The notes: a model not told the origin generated them from the sequence alone. Shown: positions 1 to 6,431, counted from the first letter of the stretch. The stretch is DNA of 8,970 nucleotides from an uncultured bacterium (GCA_905215425.1 CAJMQD010000024.1:1-8970); one strand, 5' to 3'. Numbers and translations: made by a program.

Positions 1-921
1 CTCGGTACGGAAGGAGTTGACCTCGCCCATATCCACATCACCGGCGGCCATCTCATTGGGACGGGTCTCAGCGTTGGTCACCTTGAAGATGAAGTACTTG
101 ATGAGGGGCTCGCCCTTGAAGTAGTCGGGGTTGGCCTCCATCTTCACGTACTGGTCGGGGACATACTCCACAACCTTGTAGGGGCCGGTGCCCACAGGGT
201 TCTGCAGCAGCTGGGTGGCGTCGCCCCACTGGCCCACGGGGATGGTATCCCACACGTGCTTGGCAAAGACAGGCTTGTCAATGAACTTCACCATAGCATC
301 CAGATAGGGGTTGGCGAAGGTGAACTCCACAGTGTAGGTGTCCAGCACCTTGATGCCTTCCACATGGTCAGCCTTGCCCTCGTGATAGGCATCGGCGCCC
401 ATGAGAGCGGCACTGAACTCGTCATAGCCCTTGCCGAAGTCGGGGTGACAGGTGGTCTCGTAGGTGAAGGCCACATCCTCGGCGGTGAAGGGCTCGCCAT
501 CCTGCCACTTCACATCCTGACGGAGCTTAAAGGTGTAAGTGGTAGCGTCATCGCTGACGGTGTAGCTCTCAGCCAGGCTGGGAACATAGTTGCCCTCGGC
601 ATCCTTGGTGACCAGACGGTCGAAGGCCAGGAAGATGACCTCGCGGTCGTAGTTGGAATACTGCAGGGTGGGGTGGAAACAACCGGAGGCGGCACCGTTG
701 GAGCCAAAGATCAGAGTATCCTTAGCAGATTTGGTGTCAGCGGTCACCTCTACCAGCTTGCTGGTGTAGGGAATGATCTCACTGCCGGTGGTCGCAGCGC
801 CGCCATTTGAGGTGCTGCCGGAGGTACTGGGATTGTCTTTTCCGCCGCAGCCAGCCAAAAGGGAGGCCATCATGGCGCAGCTCAGGCCCAGAGCCAGAGC
901 CTTTCTCAGTTTCTTGTTCAT
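1..921 (-). CDS. Peptide ABC transporter substrate-binding lipoprotein (family 5), 3' end outside window
   Basis: This is the extracytoplasmic binding component of an oligopeptide/dipeptide ABC importer, lipid-anchored outside the membrane. The reading frame is open from ATG at 921 to base 1 (307 codons); the C-terminal part lies beyond the window. Residues 1-25 form a lipoprotein signal peptide: basic MNKKLRK, a hydrophobic stretch, then lipobox LLAGC with Cys25 as the lipidation site. A Gly/Ser/Thr-rich linker follows (about 26-48). The family-5 solute-binding fold then begins, with recognisable motifs: LAESYTVSDDATTYTF (116-131), VKWQDGEPFTAEDV (137-150), NPVGTGPYKV (241-250) and NPDYF (264-268). 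The start is supported by AGAGGG about 6 nt upstream. Upstream on the same strand, 83 bp away, is a truncated M29 aminopeptidase. The ligand cannot be told from sequence; peptide is favoured over nickel or heme because of the peptidase neighbours. The family call is firm, the substrate inferred. Confidence 0.92.
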   Translation of the reverse strand, partial: MNKKLRKALALGLSCAMMASLLAGCGGKDNPSTSGSTSNGGAATTGSEIIPYTSKLVEVTADTKSAKDTLIFGSNGAASGCFHPTLQYSNYDREVIFLAFDRLVTKDAEGNYVPSLAESYTVSDDATTYTFKLRQDVKWQDGEPFTAEDVAFTYETTCHPDFGKGYDEFSAALMGADAYHEGKADHVEGIKVLDTYTVEFTFANPYLDAMVKFIDKPVFAKHVWDTIPVGQWGDATQLLQNPVGTGPYKVVEYVPDQYVKMEANPDYFKGEPLIKYFIFKVTNAETRPNEMAAGDVDMGEVNSFRTE

Positions 922-1004
922 CTTTTTCCCTCTTTTCATCTATCTTTGGGGCTTTTTGCCCCTGCAAACGCCCATGTGGGGGGCGTCAGCAACAGGATCG
1001 GGGA
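922..1004 (-). other. Intercistronic spacer with two small hairpins upstream of the binding-protein gene
   Basis: This 83-bp gap between the M29 remnant and the binding-protein gene holds two short inverted repeats. One has ACGCCC (970-975) pairing with GGGCGT (980-985 region); the other is GGGGC-5 nt-GCCCC at about 947-961. Neither is followed by a clear T-run on the minus strand, so they are not convincing terminators; they might stabilise or process the mRNA. A possible promoter (TTGCAG at 967-962 with a poor GATAGA -10 box 17 nt on) is too weak to call. The AGAGGG ribosome binding site of the downstream gene lies at the left end of this gap. Confidence 0.4.
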
Positions 1005-1790
1005 TCAGTCTGCTAAATACTGATCGGGGTTCAGGCACTGGAGCTCCTTGGGTACGTACAGGCCGTCCTTGCGGACCAGCTCGCCGTCCAGCCAAACCTC
1101 GCCTCCGCCGTACTCGGGGCGGTGGTTCAGGATCAGATCCCAGTGGATGCAGGAGCGGTTGTTGTTGTCCCGGCCGGGGAAGTTGTAGCAGGCGCCCAGC
1201 GCCATGTGCATGCTGCCCCACATCTTCTCGTCGAACAGGGTGTCGTGAACAGGATTGTTCACATAGGGGTTGGTGCCCATGGAGAACTCGCCGATGTAGC
1301 GGCAGCCCTCGTCCAGGGAGATCTCCTTCAGGAAGCGCTCGGTATCGTTGGCCTCAGCCTCCACCACCTTGCCGTCCTTAAAGGTCAGCTTGATGTCCTT
1401 GAACAGGAAGCCGTTGTGCATGGAGGGGATGTTGAAGGAGATGGTGCCGTTCATGGAATCGCGCACCGGGGTGGAGGCGATCTCACCGTCGGGCAGGTTG
1501 TGCTCACCGGCGGCAATCAGCGCGGTAAAGCCCTTCAGGGACACGGTCAGATCGGTGCCGGGGGCCACGATACGGACCTGATCGGCGGCACGCATCCGCT
1601 CTGCCATAGGCAGCATGGCGGCCTCCAGCTTGTCGTAATCCATACCCATCAGCTGGAAGTAGTAGTCAGAGAACTCGCTCAGGCTCATGTCGGCGTTCTG
1701 GGCCATACCCACAGTGGGGTAGGTCAGGCTGACCCAGCGCAGGTTCTTCCGGGCGGCGTTGATCTGGCTGCGGTAATACTGAGTGTACTC
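1005..1790 (-). pseudogene. M29 family metallo-aminopeptidase, 5'-truncated (probable pseudogene)
   Basis: M29 (AmpS/AmpT/PepS) enzymes are two-metal aminopeptidases that remove N-terminal residues from peptides in the cytoplasm. The C-terminal portion here is well preserved and carries the family's metal ligands: Glu in NLPDGEIAS (codon 1482-1484), Glu in YIGEFSMGTN (1287-1289), His in GSMHMALG (1206-1208), the following Tyr in ACYNF, and His/Asp in CIHWDLIL (1143-1145, 1137-1139). Family members run to about 370-410 residues. Here the frame is open only to a TAA at 1809-1811, and similarity appears to begin at about 1790 (EYTQYYRSQINAARKNLRW), so roughly 145 N-terminal residues are missing. 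No ATG, GTG or TTG lies near 1790. The first in-frame candidates are GTG at 1712 and ATG at 1706, without a ribosome binding site and inside a conserved segment. I infer a decayed gene; a shortened functional product or an assembly error remain possible. It lies upstream of the peptide-binding lipoprotein. Confidence 0.75.
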
Positions 1791-1867
1791 CCCCTCTTTT
1801 CCCGTTTTTATTCTACGTCCACGCTACATATGTCCGCCATCAAGAAACAGGCTCTCGTTTTTTGTCG

Positions 1868-1896
1868 TTGCGGACAGAATTGCTCCGTGCTATAAT
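1868..1896 (+). promoter_or_regulatory. Sigma-A-type promoter of the M24 aminopeptidase gene
   Basis: A perfect -10 box TATAAT lies at 1891-1896, with TTGCGG at 1868-1873 as the -35 box and a 17-bp spacer. Transcription would start near 1903, giving a leader of about 50 nt before the ATG at 1956. An inverted repeat (TGTCCGC at 1831-1837, GCGGACA at 1870-1876) has its right arm over the -35 box and could be an operator, but it is short enough to be chance. Confidence 0.75.
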
Positions 1897-1941
1897 CTTA
1901 TCCATTGGAAAAGCCCCTATTTTAGGATAAGCAGTATTTTT

Positions 1942-1947
1942 AGGAGG
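1942..1947 (+). promoter_or_regulatory. Ribosome binding site of the M24 aminopeptidase
   Basis: A consensus AGGAGG lies 8 nt before the ATG at 1956 and fixes that start codon. Confidence 0.85.
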
Positions 1948-1955
1948 TTCAAACT

Positions 1956-3752
1956 ATGACAGTTCCCGAACGTTTGTCCGCCCTGCGCCAGGAAATGCGG
2001 GCGCAGGACCTTTCTTTTTACTTGATCCCCACCTCCGACTTCCACGGCTCGGAGTATGTGGGCGACTACTTTAAATGCCGGAGCTATATCTCCGGCTTTA
2101 CCGGAAGCGCCGGCACGCTGCTGGTGGGGCTGGACAGCGCCGGTCTGTGGACGGACGGGCGCTATTTCCTGCAAGCCGGCCAACAGCTGTCCGGCAGCGG
2201 GATCACCCTGTTCAAAATGGGGGAACCCGGCGTGCCCGAGCTGATGGACTATATTGTCCAGCAGCTGCCCCAGGGCGGACGTCTGGGCTTTGACGGCCGC
2301 ACGCTGGACACCGGCTTCGTCCGCAAGTTGGAGCAGCGCTTGGCCAAAAAGGGCGGCGTGCTCTGCCCGGAGCTGGATCTGGCCGGCGCCGTCTGGCCCG
2401 ACCGGCCTTCCCTCTCCTGCCGTCCCGCCTGGGAGCTGGACCTGACTTACGCCGGGGAGAGCCGGCAGGATAAGCTGACCCGCGTCCGTTCCGCAATGGA
2501 ACAGGCGGGCGCCCAGCAGCTTCTGGTAACCGCCCTGGACGAGATCGCCTGGCTGCTGAATATCCGGGGAGACGACGTGGAGTGCAACCCCGTAGTTCTG
2601 TCTTACGCCTTGGTCACAAACAGCGGCGTGGCGCTCTTTGCCCAGCGGCAGGCCTTCTCTGACGAGCTGCTGCAAACTCTGGCGAAGGACGGCTTCACCC
2701 TCCACCCCTACGATGGGATCTACGGCGCTTTGGCGCAGCTGCCCGCCGGAACCGCGCTCTGGCTGGACAGCGCCCGGGCCAACTACGCCCTCTTCCACCA
2801 GGTGGCCGCCGGGGTCCAGATCATCGACCGCATGAGCCCCCTTCAGCGGATGAAGAGCATAAAAAACCCCACCGAGCTGGAAAACGTGCGTCAGGCCCAC
2901 TTGAAGGACGGCATCGCCGTCACCCAGTTCCTCTATTGGCTGAAAAACCACCCTCACCCCGAAACCCTCACCGAGCTGTCCGCAGCGGAAAAGCTGGCCG
3001 GGTTCCGTCAGGAACAGCCTCACTATCTGGCCCCCAGCTTTACCACCATCTCCGCCTATGGGCCCCACGGTGCAATTGTCCACTACGCCCCCACTCCGGA
3101 GACCGATATTCCTCTGGCGGCCAAGAGCTTCCTGTTGGTGGACAGCGGCGGTCACTATCTGGAGGGCACCACCGATATCACCCGCACCATCGCCATGGGC
3201 CCTTTGACCGACCAGGAAAAAGCTATGTACACCGCCGTGCTCCGGGGCAACCTGGCCCTGGGCGCCGCCCGCTTTGCCCACGGCTGTTCCGGCCGCAATC
3301 TGGACGTTTTGGCCCGCATTCCCCTGTGGGGGCAGGGTCTGGACTATAACCACGGCACCGGCCACGGCGTGGGCTATCTGCTGAACGTCCACGAGGGTCC
3401 CAACAGCATCCGCTTCCGCGCCAGCGATGATCCCGCCCGGACAGACACTACTCTGGAGGCCGGCATGATCACCTCCAACGAGCCCGGCTTCTACCTGGCC
3501 GACCACTTCGGCATCCGGCTGGAGAACCTCACCGCCTGCCGGGAAGATCTTCAGAACGAGTACGGCCGCTTCATGAGCCTAGAGACCCTGACCTTGGTCC
3601 CCTTCGACCGGGATGCCGTCGAGGTCTCTCTGCTCAGTCAGCGGGAACAGGATCTGCTGAACGCCTACCATCAGCGGGTCTATGAGGCTCTGGCCCCCCA
3701 CCTGCCCCAGGAGGAGGCCCAGTGGCTGCGGCAGGTCACCATGCCCCTGTAA
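1956..3752 (+). CDS. Xaa-Pro aminopeptidase (aminopeptidase P family, M24B, three-domain form)
   Basis: This predicted cytoplasmic metalloenzyme cleaves the N-terminal residue from peptides whose second residue is proline. At 598 residues it has the three-domain architecture of eukaryotic XPNPEP1-like enzymes rather than the ~440-residue E. coli PepP. It has a creatinase-like N domain (about 1-135), a second creatinase-like domain (about 160-310), a pita-bread M24 catalytic domain (about 315-530) and the M24 C-terminal extension (about 540-598). The five dinuclear metal ligands are all present: Asp396 (LVDSGG), Asp407 (TTDITRT), His470 (GTGHGVG), Glu509 (SNEPGFY) and Glu523 (GIRLENL); His466 (NHGTG) is also conserved. 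No signal peptide is visible. The start is supported by AGGAGG and an upstream promoter. It is transcribed away from the peptide-binding lipoprotein and the M29 remnant, consistent with peptide catabolism. Family and catalytic competence are clear; the physiological substrate is inferred. Confidence 0.95.
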   Translation: MTVPERLSALRQEMRAQDLSFYLIPTSDFHGSEYVGDYFKCRSYISGFTGSAGTLLVGLDSAGLWTDGRYFLQAGQQLSGSGITLFKMGEPGVPELMDYIVQQLPQGGRLGFDGRTLDTGFVRKLEQRLAKKGGVLCPELDLAGAVWPDRPSLSCRPAWELDLTYAGESRQDKLTRVRSAMEQAGAQQLLVTALDEIAWLLNIRGDDVECNPVVLSYALVTNSGVALFAQRQAFSDELLQTLAKDGFTLHPYDGIYGALAQLPAGTALWLDSARANYALFHQVAAGVQIIDRMSPLQRMKSIKNPTELENVRQAHLKDGIAVTQFLYWLKNHPHPETLTELSAAEKLAGFRQEQPHYLAPSFTTISAYGPHGAIVHYAPTPETDIPLAAKSFLLVDSGGHYLEGTTDITRTIAMGPLTDQEKAMYTAVLRGNLALGAARFAHGCSGRNLDVLARIPLWGQGLDYNHGTGHGVGYLLNVHEGPNSIRFRASDDPARTDTTLEAGMITSNEPGFYLADHFGIRLENLTACREDLQNEYGRFMSLETLTLVPFDRDAVEVSLLSQREQDLLNAYHQRVYEALAPHLPQEEAQWLRQVTMPL

Positions 3753-3800
3753 GGTCCGCAGTCCGCTGCATAAAACCAACTCCTTTTTATCACCCTCCCC

Positions 3801-3828
3801 GCGGCCGGCAGATGATTCTGCCGGCCGC
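3801..3828. terminator. Perfect 11-bp stem-loop after the M24 gene, possible terminator
   Basis: GCGGCCGGCAG (3801-3811) is the exact reverse complement of CTGCCGGCCGC (3818-3828), with a 6-nt loop. It starts 48 nt after the M24 stop codon, the usual place for a terminator. No T-run follows directly; the nearest is TTTTT at about 3846. Intrinsic termination is therefore uncertain, and it may instead act as an mRNA 3'-end stabiliser. Confidence 0.5.
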
Positions 3829-3889
3829 TCAGCTTGTCAAAAGTCTTTTTGGCAGTCCATGTGTACAGCATAAAACTATATTTTAAATC

Positions 3890-3924
3890 TTTAACCATTT
3901 TATTTTCGTTGTTTAACCATTTTA
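3890..3924. repeat. Two identical 13-bp direct repeats, 22-bp period
   Basis: TTTAACCATTTTA occurs at 3890-3902 and again, unchanged, at 3912-3924. The 22-bp period is close to two helical turns, so both copies face the same side of the DNA, as with paired regulator sites. They lie about 120 bp upstream of the predicted ddh promoter. Function is unknown. Confidence 0.6.
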
Positions 3925-4040
3925 GGCCAATGTCCCACTTCCGTCTTTTGTCCAGTGTTTCCAAAAATGAATCCGTAATTTTCACATTCCTCACAATTTT
4001 CCTCTTGGATTTTCCCCCCAAAACCTCTCCGGAGCATGAT

Positions 4041-4077
4041 TTTTCATTTGGCATACGGCGTGCTTATAATAATAAGC
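4041..4077 (+). promoter_or_regulatory. Predicted ddh promoter with a dyad over the -10 box
   Basis: A TATAAT -10 box lies at 4065-4070, with TTTTCA at 4041-4046 as a plausible -35 box at 18 bp. TTGGCA at 4048-4053 resembles a -35 better but is only 11 bp away. The palindrome GCTTATAATAATAAGC (4062-4077; arms GCTTAT/ATAAGC) covers the -10 box and the likely start region, where a repressor could block transcription. The leader would be about 97 nt. Confidence 0.55.
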
Positions 4078-4173
4078 GAGTACCATTCGTGGCCTGCACT
4101 CCAGAGCTTGGATGCCAGGCGGTTGCTTTTCCCTGTGCTGGGATACTTCATTTTAAAAAGGAGCGTTTTTCGT

Positions 4174-5067
4174 ATGGACAAAATCCAAGTTGCTATCGTA
4201 GGTTATGGAAACATTGGTTCCTTCTGCACTCAGGCCGTTCTGGCCGCTCCCGATATGGAGCTGGTTGGCATCATCTGCCCTGAGGCCAAAACTCTCAACC
4301 TCCCCGAGTTCAAAGTAGTGGAGGAGCTGGAGGATCTGGGCGGCGCAAAGATCGACGTAGCGATCCTGTGCGTCCCCTCCCGCCTGGTCACCAAGGTAGC
4401 CCCCAAGTATCTGGAGCGGGGCATCAGCACCGTTGACCCCTATGACGTCCACGGCGTTTGGGATACGCTGCAGGAGATGGACGCCCACGCCCGCAAGGGT
4501 AACGCCAGCGCCATCATCTCCGCCGGCTGGGATCCGGGTTCCGACAGCATCATCCGCGCCCTGATGCTGGCCTGTGTGCCCCGCGGCATCACCCACACCA
4601 ACTTCGGTCCCGGCATGAGCATGGGTCATACCGTAGCCGCCAAGGCCATTCCCGGCGTCGCCAATGCCCTGAGCATGACCATTCCTCTGGGCGAGGGTCT
4701 CCACCGCCGTATGGTATACGTAGAGCTGGCAGAGGGCACTGACTTCAAGACTGTGGAAGCCGCCATCAAGGCCGACCCCTACTTCGCCCACGACGAGACC
4801 CATGTGTTCCAGGTTGATGACGTCAAGCAGCTGATCGACCGCGGCCACTCTGTTCTGCTGACCCGCAAGGGCGTGTCCGGCGTCACCGATAACCAGAACA
4901 TTTCCTTCTCCATGAACATCAACAACCCCGCTTTGACCTCTCAGATCATGGTCTCTTGCGCCCGCGCCGCTACCAGACAGGCTCCCGGCGCCCGCACCAT
5001 GCTGGAGATCCCCGTAATCGATATGCTCCCCGGCGAGCGTAAGGATCTGATTCAGCAGTTGGTCTAA
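4174..5067 (+). CDS. ddh: meso-Diaminopimelate D-dehydrogenase, type II (Symbiobacterium-like)
   Basis: This enzyme catalyses NADP-dependent interconversion of meso-diaminopimelate with L-2-amino-6-oxopimelate (tetrahydrodipicolinate) plus ammonia, a one-step route to the lysine and peptidoglycan precursor. The 297-residue length, the body sequence and the C-terminal EIPVIDMLPGER match, as I recall it, the short Symbiobacterium thermophilum enzyme better than the ~320-residue Corynebacterium type. Visible motifs are the Rossmann GYGNIG (10-15), VDPYDVHG (87-94, Asp88/Asp91), SAGWDPGSDS (116-125, substrate-pocket Trp119/Asp120), TNFGPGMSMGH and the INNPALT segment near the C terminus. ATG at 4174 is chosen because AAAAAGGAG lies about 11 nt upstream; the longer in-frame ATG at 4036 falls in the promoter region. 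It is monocistronic, with a strong terminator at 5129, and converges on a CdaR-like regulator. Short homologues are known to act on other D-amino or 2-keto acids, so a broader substrate range is possible. Confidence 0.93.
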   Translation: MDKIQVAIVGYGNIGSFCTQAVLAAPDMELVGIICPEAKTLNLPEFKVVEELEDLGGAKIDVAILCVPSRLVTKVAPKYLERGISTVDPYDVHGVWDTLQEMDAHARKGNASAIISAGWDPGSDSIIRALMLACVPRGITHTNFGPGMSMGHTVAAKAIPGVANALSMTIPLGEGLHRRMVYVELAEGTDFKTVEAAIKADPYFAHDETHVFQVDDVKQLIDRGHSVLLTRKGVSGVTDNQNISFSMNINNPALTSQIMVSCARAATRQAPGARTMLEIPVIDMLPGERKDLIQQLV

Positions 5068-5128
5068 GTTCTCAACTTTACCACCAACTCTTGCCTTGCT
5101 TTTCTCTTTCTCTCCTTCTTCATGGGCT

Positions 5129-5176
5129 GAGGGGCAGATGCGCTGCATCTGCCCCTCGGTTCGTTTCTATTTTCTT
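5129..5176 (+). terminator. Rho-independent terminator of ddh
   Basis: A perfect 13-bp stem (GAGGGGCAGATGC at 5129-5141, GCATCTGCCCCTC at 5145-5157) with a 3-nt loop is followed by a T-rich stretch to about 5176. It lies 61 bp after the ddh stop. Confidence 0.85.
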
Positions 5177-5185
5177 CCAATAGGG

Positions 5186-5200
5186 TACCATCCGATGGTA
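5186..5200. repeat. Small inverted repeat between the convergent terminators
   Basis: TACCAT (5186-5191) and ATGGTA (5195-5200) flank a 3-nt loop. The stem is weak and sits between the two terminators. No function can be assigned. Confidence 0.4.
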
Positions 5201-5207
5201 TGTTCCC

Positions 5208-5249
5208 AAAAAATCCCCGGAGACAGACAAGTTGTCCGTCTCCGGGGAT
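5208..5249 (-). terminator. Rho-independent terminator of the CdaR-like regulator gene
   Basis: On the minus strand a 12-bp stem (ATCCCCGGAGAC at 5213-5224 pairing with 5238-5249), which can extend inward through a further GAC/GTC pairing, is followed by six T residues (plus-strand A-run 5208-5213). It lies 26 bp after the regulator stop codon. Confidence 0.88.
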
Positions 5250-5275
5250 TCTCGCTTCTTATGAAACCATCAGAT

Positions 5276-6367
5276 TCAGGATTCGATCCCGCGGGAAATC
5301 AAATACTTCTTAACCATAAGGGCAACCTTAAAGGTGATGGCATGGTCGAATTCCCGCAGATCCAGACCGGTGAGCTTCTTGATCTTTTCCAGACGGTACA
5401 CCAAGGTGTTCCGGTGGACAAAGAGCTTACGGGCAGTCTCAGACACGTTTAGGTTGTTCTCGAAGAACTTGTTGATGGTCAGCAGGGTCTCCTGATCCAG
5501 CGCATCGATGGGATTCTTCTTAAAGACCTCCTGCAGGAACATCTGGCACAAAACGGTGGGCAGCTGATAGATCAAGCGGCCAATGCCCAGATTCTCATAG
5601 TTGATGACGGTCTTTTCGGTGTCAAACACCTTGCCCACATCAATTGCCACCCCGGCCTCCTTATAGGCCCGGGCCAGGTCGCGGATATGGCCCACGATCG
5701 TGCTGATGCCGATCACCACCTTCACGCCCAGCTCCTGCTGCACGGCAGTCACGATCTGTTTGGCGATCTTCATCAGCTCCTTGGCATCCGCCCCCTCGGG
5801 CAGCTGCTTGATCAGGGCCACGTCCGTCTCGTTGATCGAGATGACAAAGTCGGCCTGCCGGTCGGGGAACAGATTCTGAATCACATCCACCGTGCTTACA
5901 TCGCCGCCGCTGAGCTGACGCACCAGCAGAGCGGCCCGGGGAGCCTCAGACAGGAAATGCAGCTCCTTCGCCTGGGTGTAAATATCCCCCAGCAGGATAT
6001 TGTCAGAGATAATGTTCTTAACGAAGGTAGCCTTATCGTGCTTCTCCTCGTAATAAGCCTTGGTCCCGTTAAAGGCCACCACAGCCATAGCGCACAGAGC
6101 GGAGGCCATCTCGTCCTCGCCCTTTACAAAGGCGGCATAGTCCAGCTGCATCCCATGGCCGGACAGAGCACGGAAGGTCTTTCCCTCGTAGCACACAGGG
6201 CCGCCCTCTGCGCCGTTCACTGCGAACACCGCGCTGGGCCAAACCTCGCCAATATTGGCCAAGTCGCTGCAGGCCACCACACAGCCATCCGAATCAATCA
6301 CACCTACCATACGGTCGATGCTGTCCTTCATTTGCAATACGACACCCTGGAACATTCTGCTGGACAT
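5276..6367 (-). CDS. CdaR/PucR-family transcriptional regulator
   Basis: This is a cytoplasmic DNA-binding regulator of 363 residues. The C-terminal helix-turn-helix of the PucR/CdaR class (about 298-358) is clear: NNLNVSETARKLFVHRN followed by TLVYRLEKIKKLTGLD. The middle (about 140-260) looks like the degenerate GGDEF-like domain typical of CdaR proteins. The N-terminal ~130 residues, beginning MSSRMFQGVVLQMKDSIDRM with VGVIDSDGCVVACSD soon after, look like a sensory domain in which I recognise no specific ligand site. The ATG at 6367 is chosen over that at 6394 because GGAGGG sits 6 nt upstream of it, whereas 6394 lies almost at the predicted transcription start. CdaR relatives often control uptake or breakdown of sugar acids, purines or amino acids; the target here is unknown. 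The convergent ddh and the upstream rsuA are both possible but unproven partners. It has its own promoter and terminator. Confidence 0.9.
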   Translation of the reverse strand: MSSRMFQGVVLQMKDSIDRMVGVIDSDGCVVACSDLANIGEVWPSAVFAVNGAEGGPVCYEGKTFRALSGHGMQLDYAAFVKGEDEMASALCAMAVVAFNGTKAYYEEKHDKATFVKNIISDNILLGDIYTQAKELHFLSEAPRAALLVRQLSGGDVSTVDVIQNLFPDRQADFVISINETDVALIKQLPEGADAKELMKIAKQIVTAVQQELGVKVVIGISTIVGHIRDLARAYKEAGVAIDVGKVFDTEKTVINYENLGIGRLIYQLPTVLCQMFLQEVFKKNPIDALDQETLLTINKFFENNLNVSETARKLFVHRNTLVYRLEKIKKLTGLDLREFDHAITFKVALMVKKYLISRGIES

Positions 6368-6373
6368 GTCGAT

Positions 6374-6379
6374 CCCTCC
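6374..6379 (-). promoter_or_regulatory. Ribosome binding site deciding the regulator start
   Basis: GGAGGG (minus strand, 6379-6374) lies 6 nt before ATG at 6367. The alternative ATG at 6394 has no comparable site. Confidence 0.8.
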
Positions 6380-6401
6380 AAATACTTGAGTCATTTCCCT
6401 T

Positions 6402-6431
6402 ATTATAACGGGTTCTCCCCCCTCTTGGCAA
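6402..6431 (-). promoter_or_regulatory. Promoter of the CdaR-like regulator gene
   Basis: On the minus strand, TTGCCA (6431-6426) and a perfect TATAAT (6407-6402) are separated by 18 bp. Transcription would start near 6395, leaving a leader of about 28 nt before ATG 6367. The promoter lies in the 103-bp gap after rsuA, so the regulator can be transcribed independently. Confidence 0.78.

Larger units (their letters stand above)
3753..4173. other. 421-bp intergenic region, partly AT-rich, between the M24 gene and ddh
   Basis: No gene is supported here. The left part holds a GC-rich stem-loop (3801-3828). From about 3830 to 4075 the DNA is markedly AT-rich compared with the flanking genes and holds a pair of 13-bp direct repeats (3890-3902, 3912-3924) and a promoter with a dyad over its -10 box (4041-4077). 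The last ~97 bp would be the ddh leader; GCCTG near 4092 can pair with CAGGC near 4120, enclosing CCA/TGG pairing, but I recognise no known riboswitch. Open frames crossing this stretch look like shadows. Confidence 0.6.

Noticed and set aside
1122..1895. A plus-strand open frame opposite the M29 remnant, running into the M24 promoter region
   Set aside because: It has no ribosome binding site and a shadow-like composition, while the opposite strand has true M29 motifs.
1917..3506. A 529-codon open frame on the minus strand opposite the M24 aminopeptidase
   Set aside because: It is low-complexity (Gly/Val/Gln-rich) and has no recognisable motif or ribosome binding site. It mirrors a gene with all catalytic residues intact; such antisense frames are a side effect of GC-rich codon use.
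3680..4054. A 124-codon minus-strand open frame across the intergenic region
   Set aside because: It is Lys-rich because the DNA is AT-rich, runs through the 3801-3828 stem-loop and into the 3' end of the M24 gene, and matches no family I recognise.
3830..4075. AT-rich island as horizontally acquired DNA or an insertion-sequence remnant
   Set aside because: I found no terminal inverted repeats, target duplication or transposase fragment; an AT-rich regulatory region is the simpler explanation.
4036..4173. Longer in-frame start for ddh at 4036
   Set aside because: It would place coding sequence upstream of and through the predicted promoter; the Rossmann fold begins right after Met at 4174, which has its own ribosome binding site.
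4153..5148. A 331-codon minus-strand open frame opposite ddh
   Set aside because: It is Gly/Val/His/Gln-rich without motifs, spans the ddh terminator hairpin, and is the antisense shadow of a clearly conserved enzyme.
6365..6394. ATG at 6394 as the start of the CdaR-like regulator
   Set aside because: It lies almost at the predicted transcription start and has no ribosome binding site, while ATG 6367 has GGAGGG at ideal spacing.
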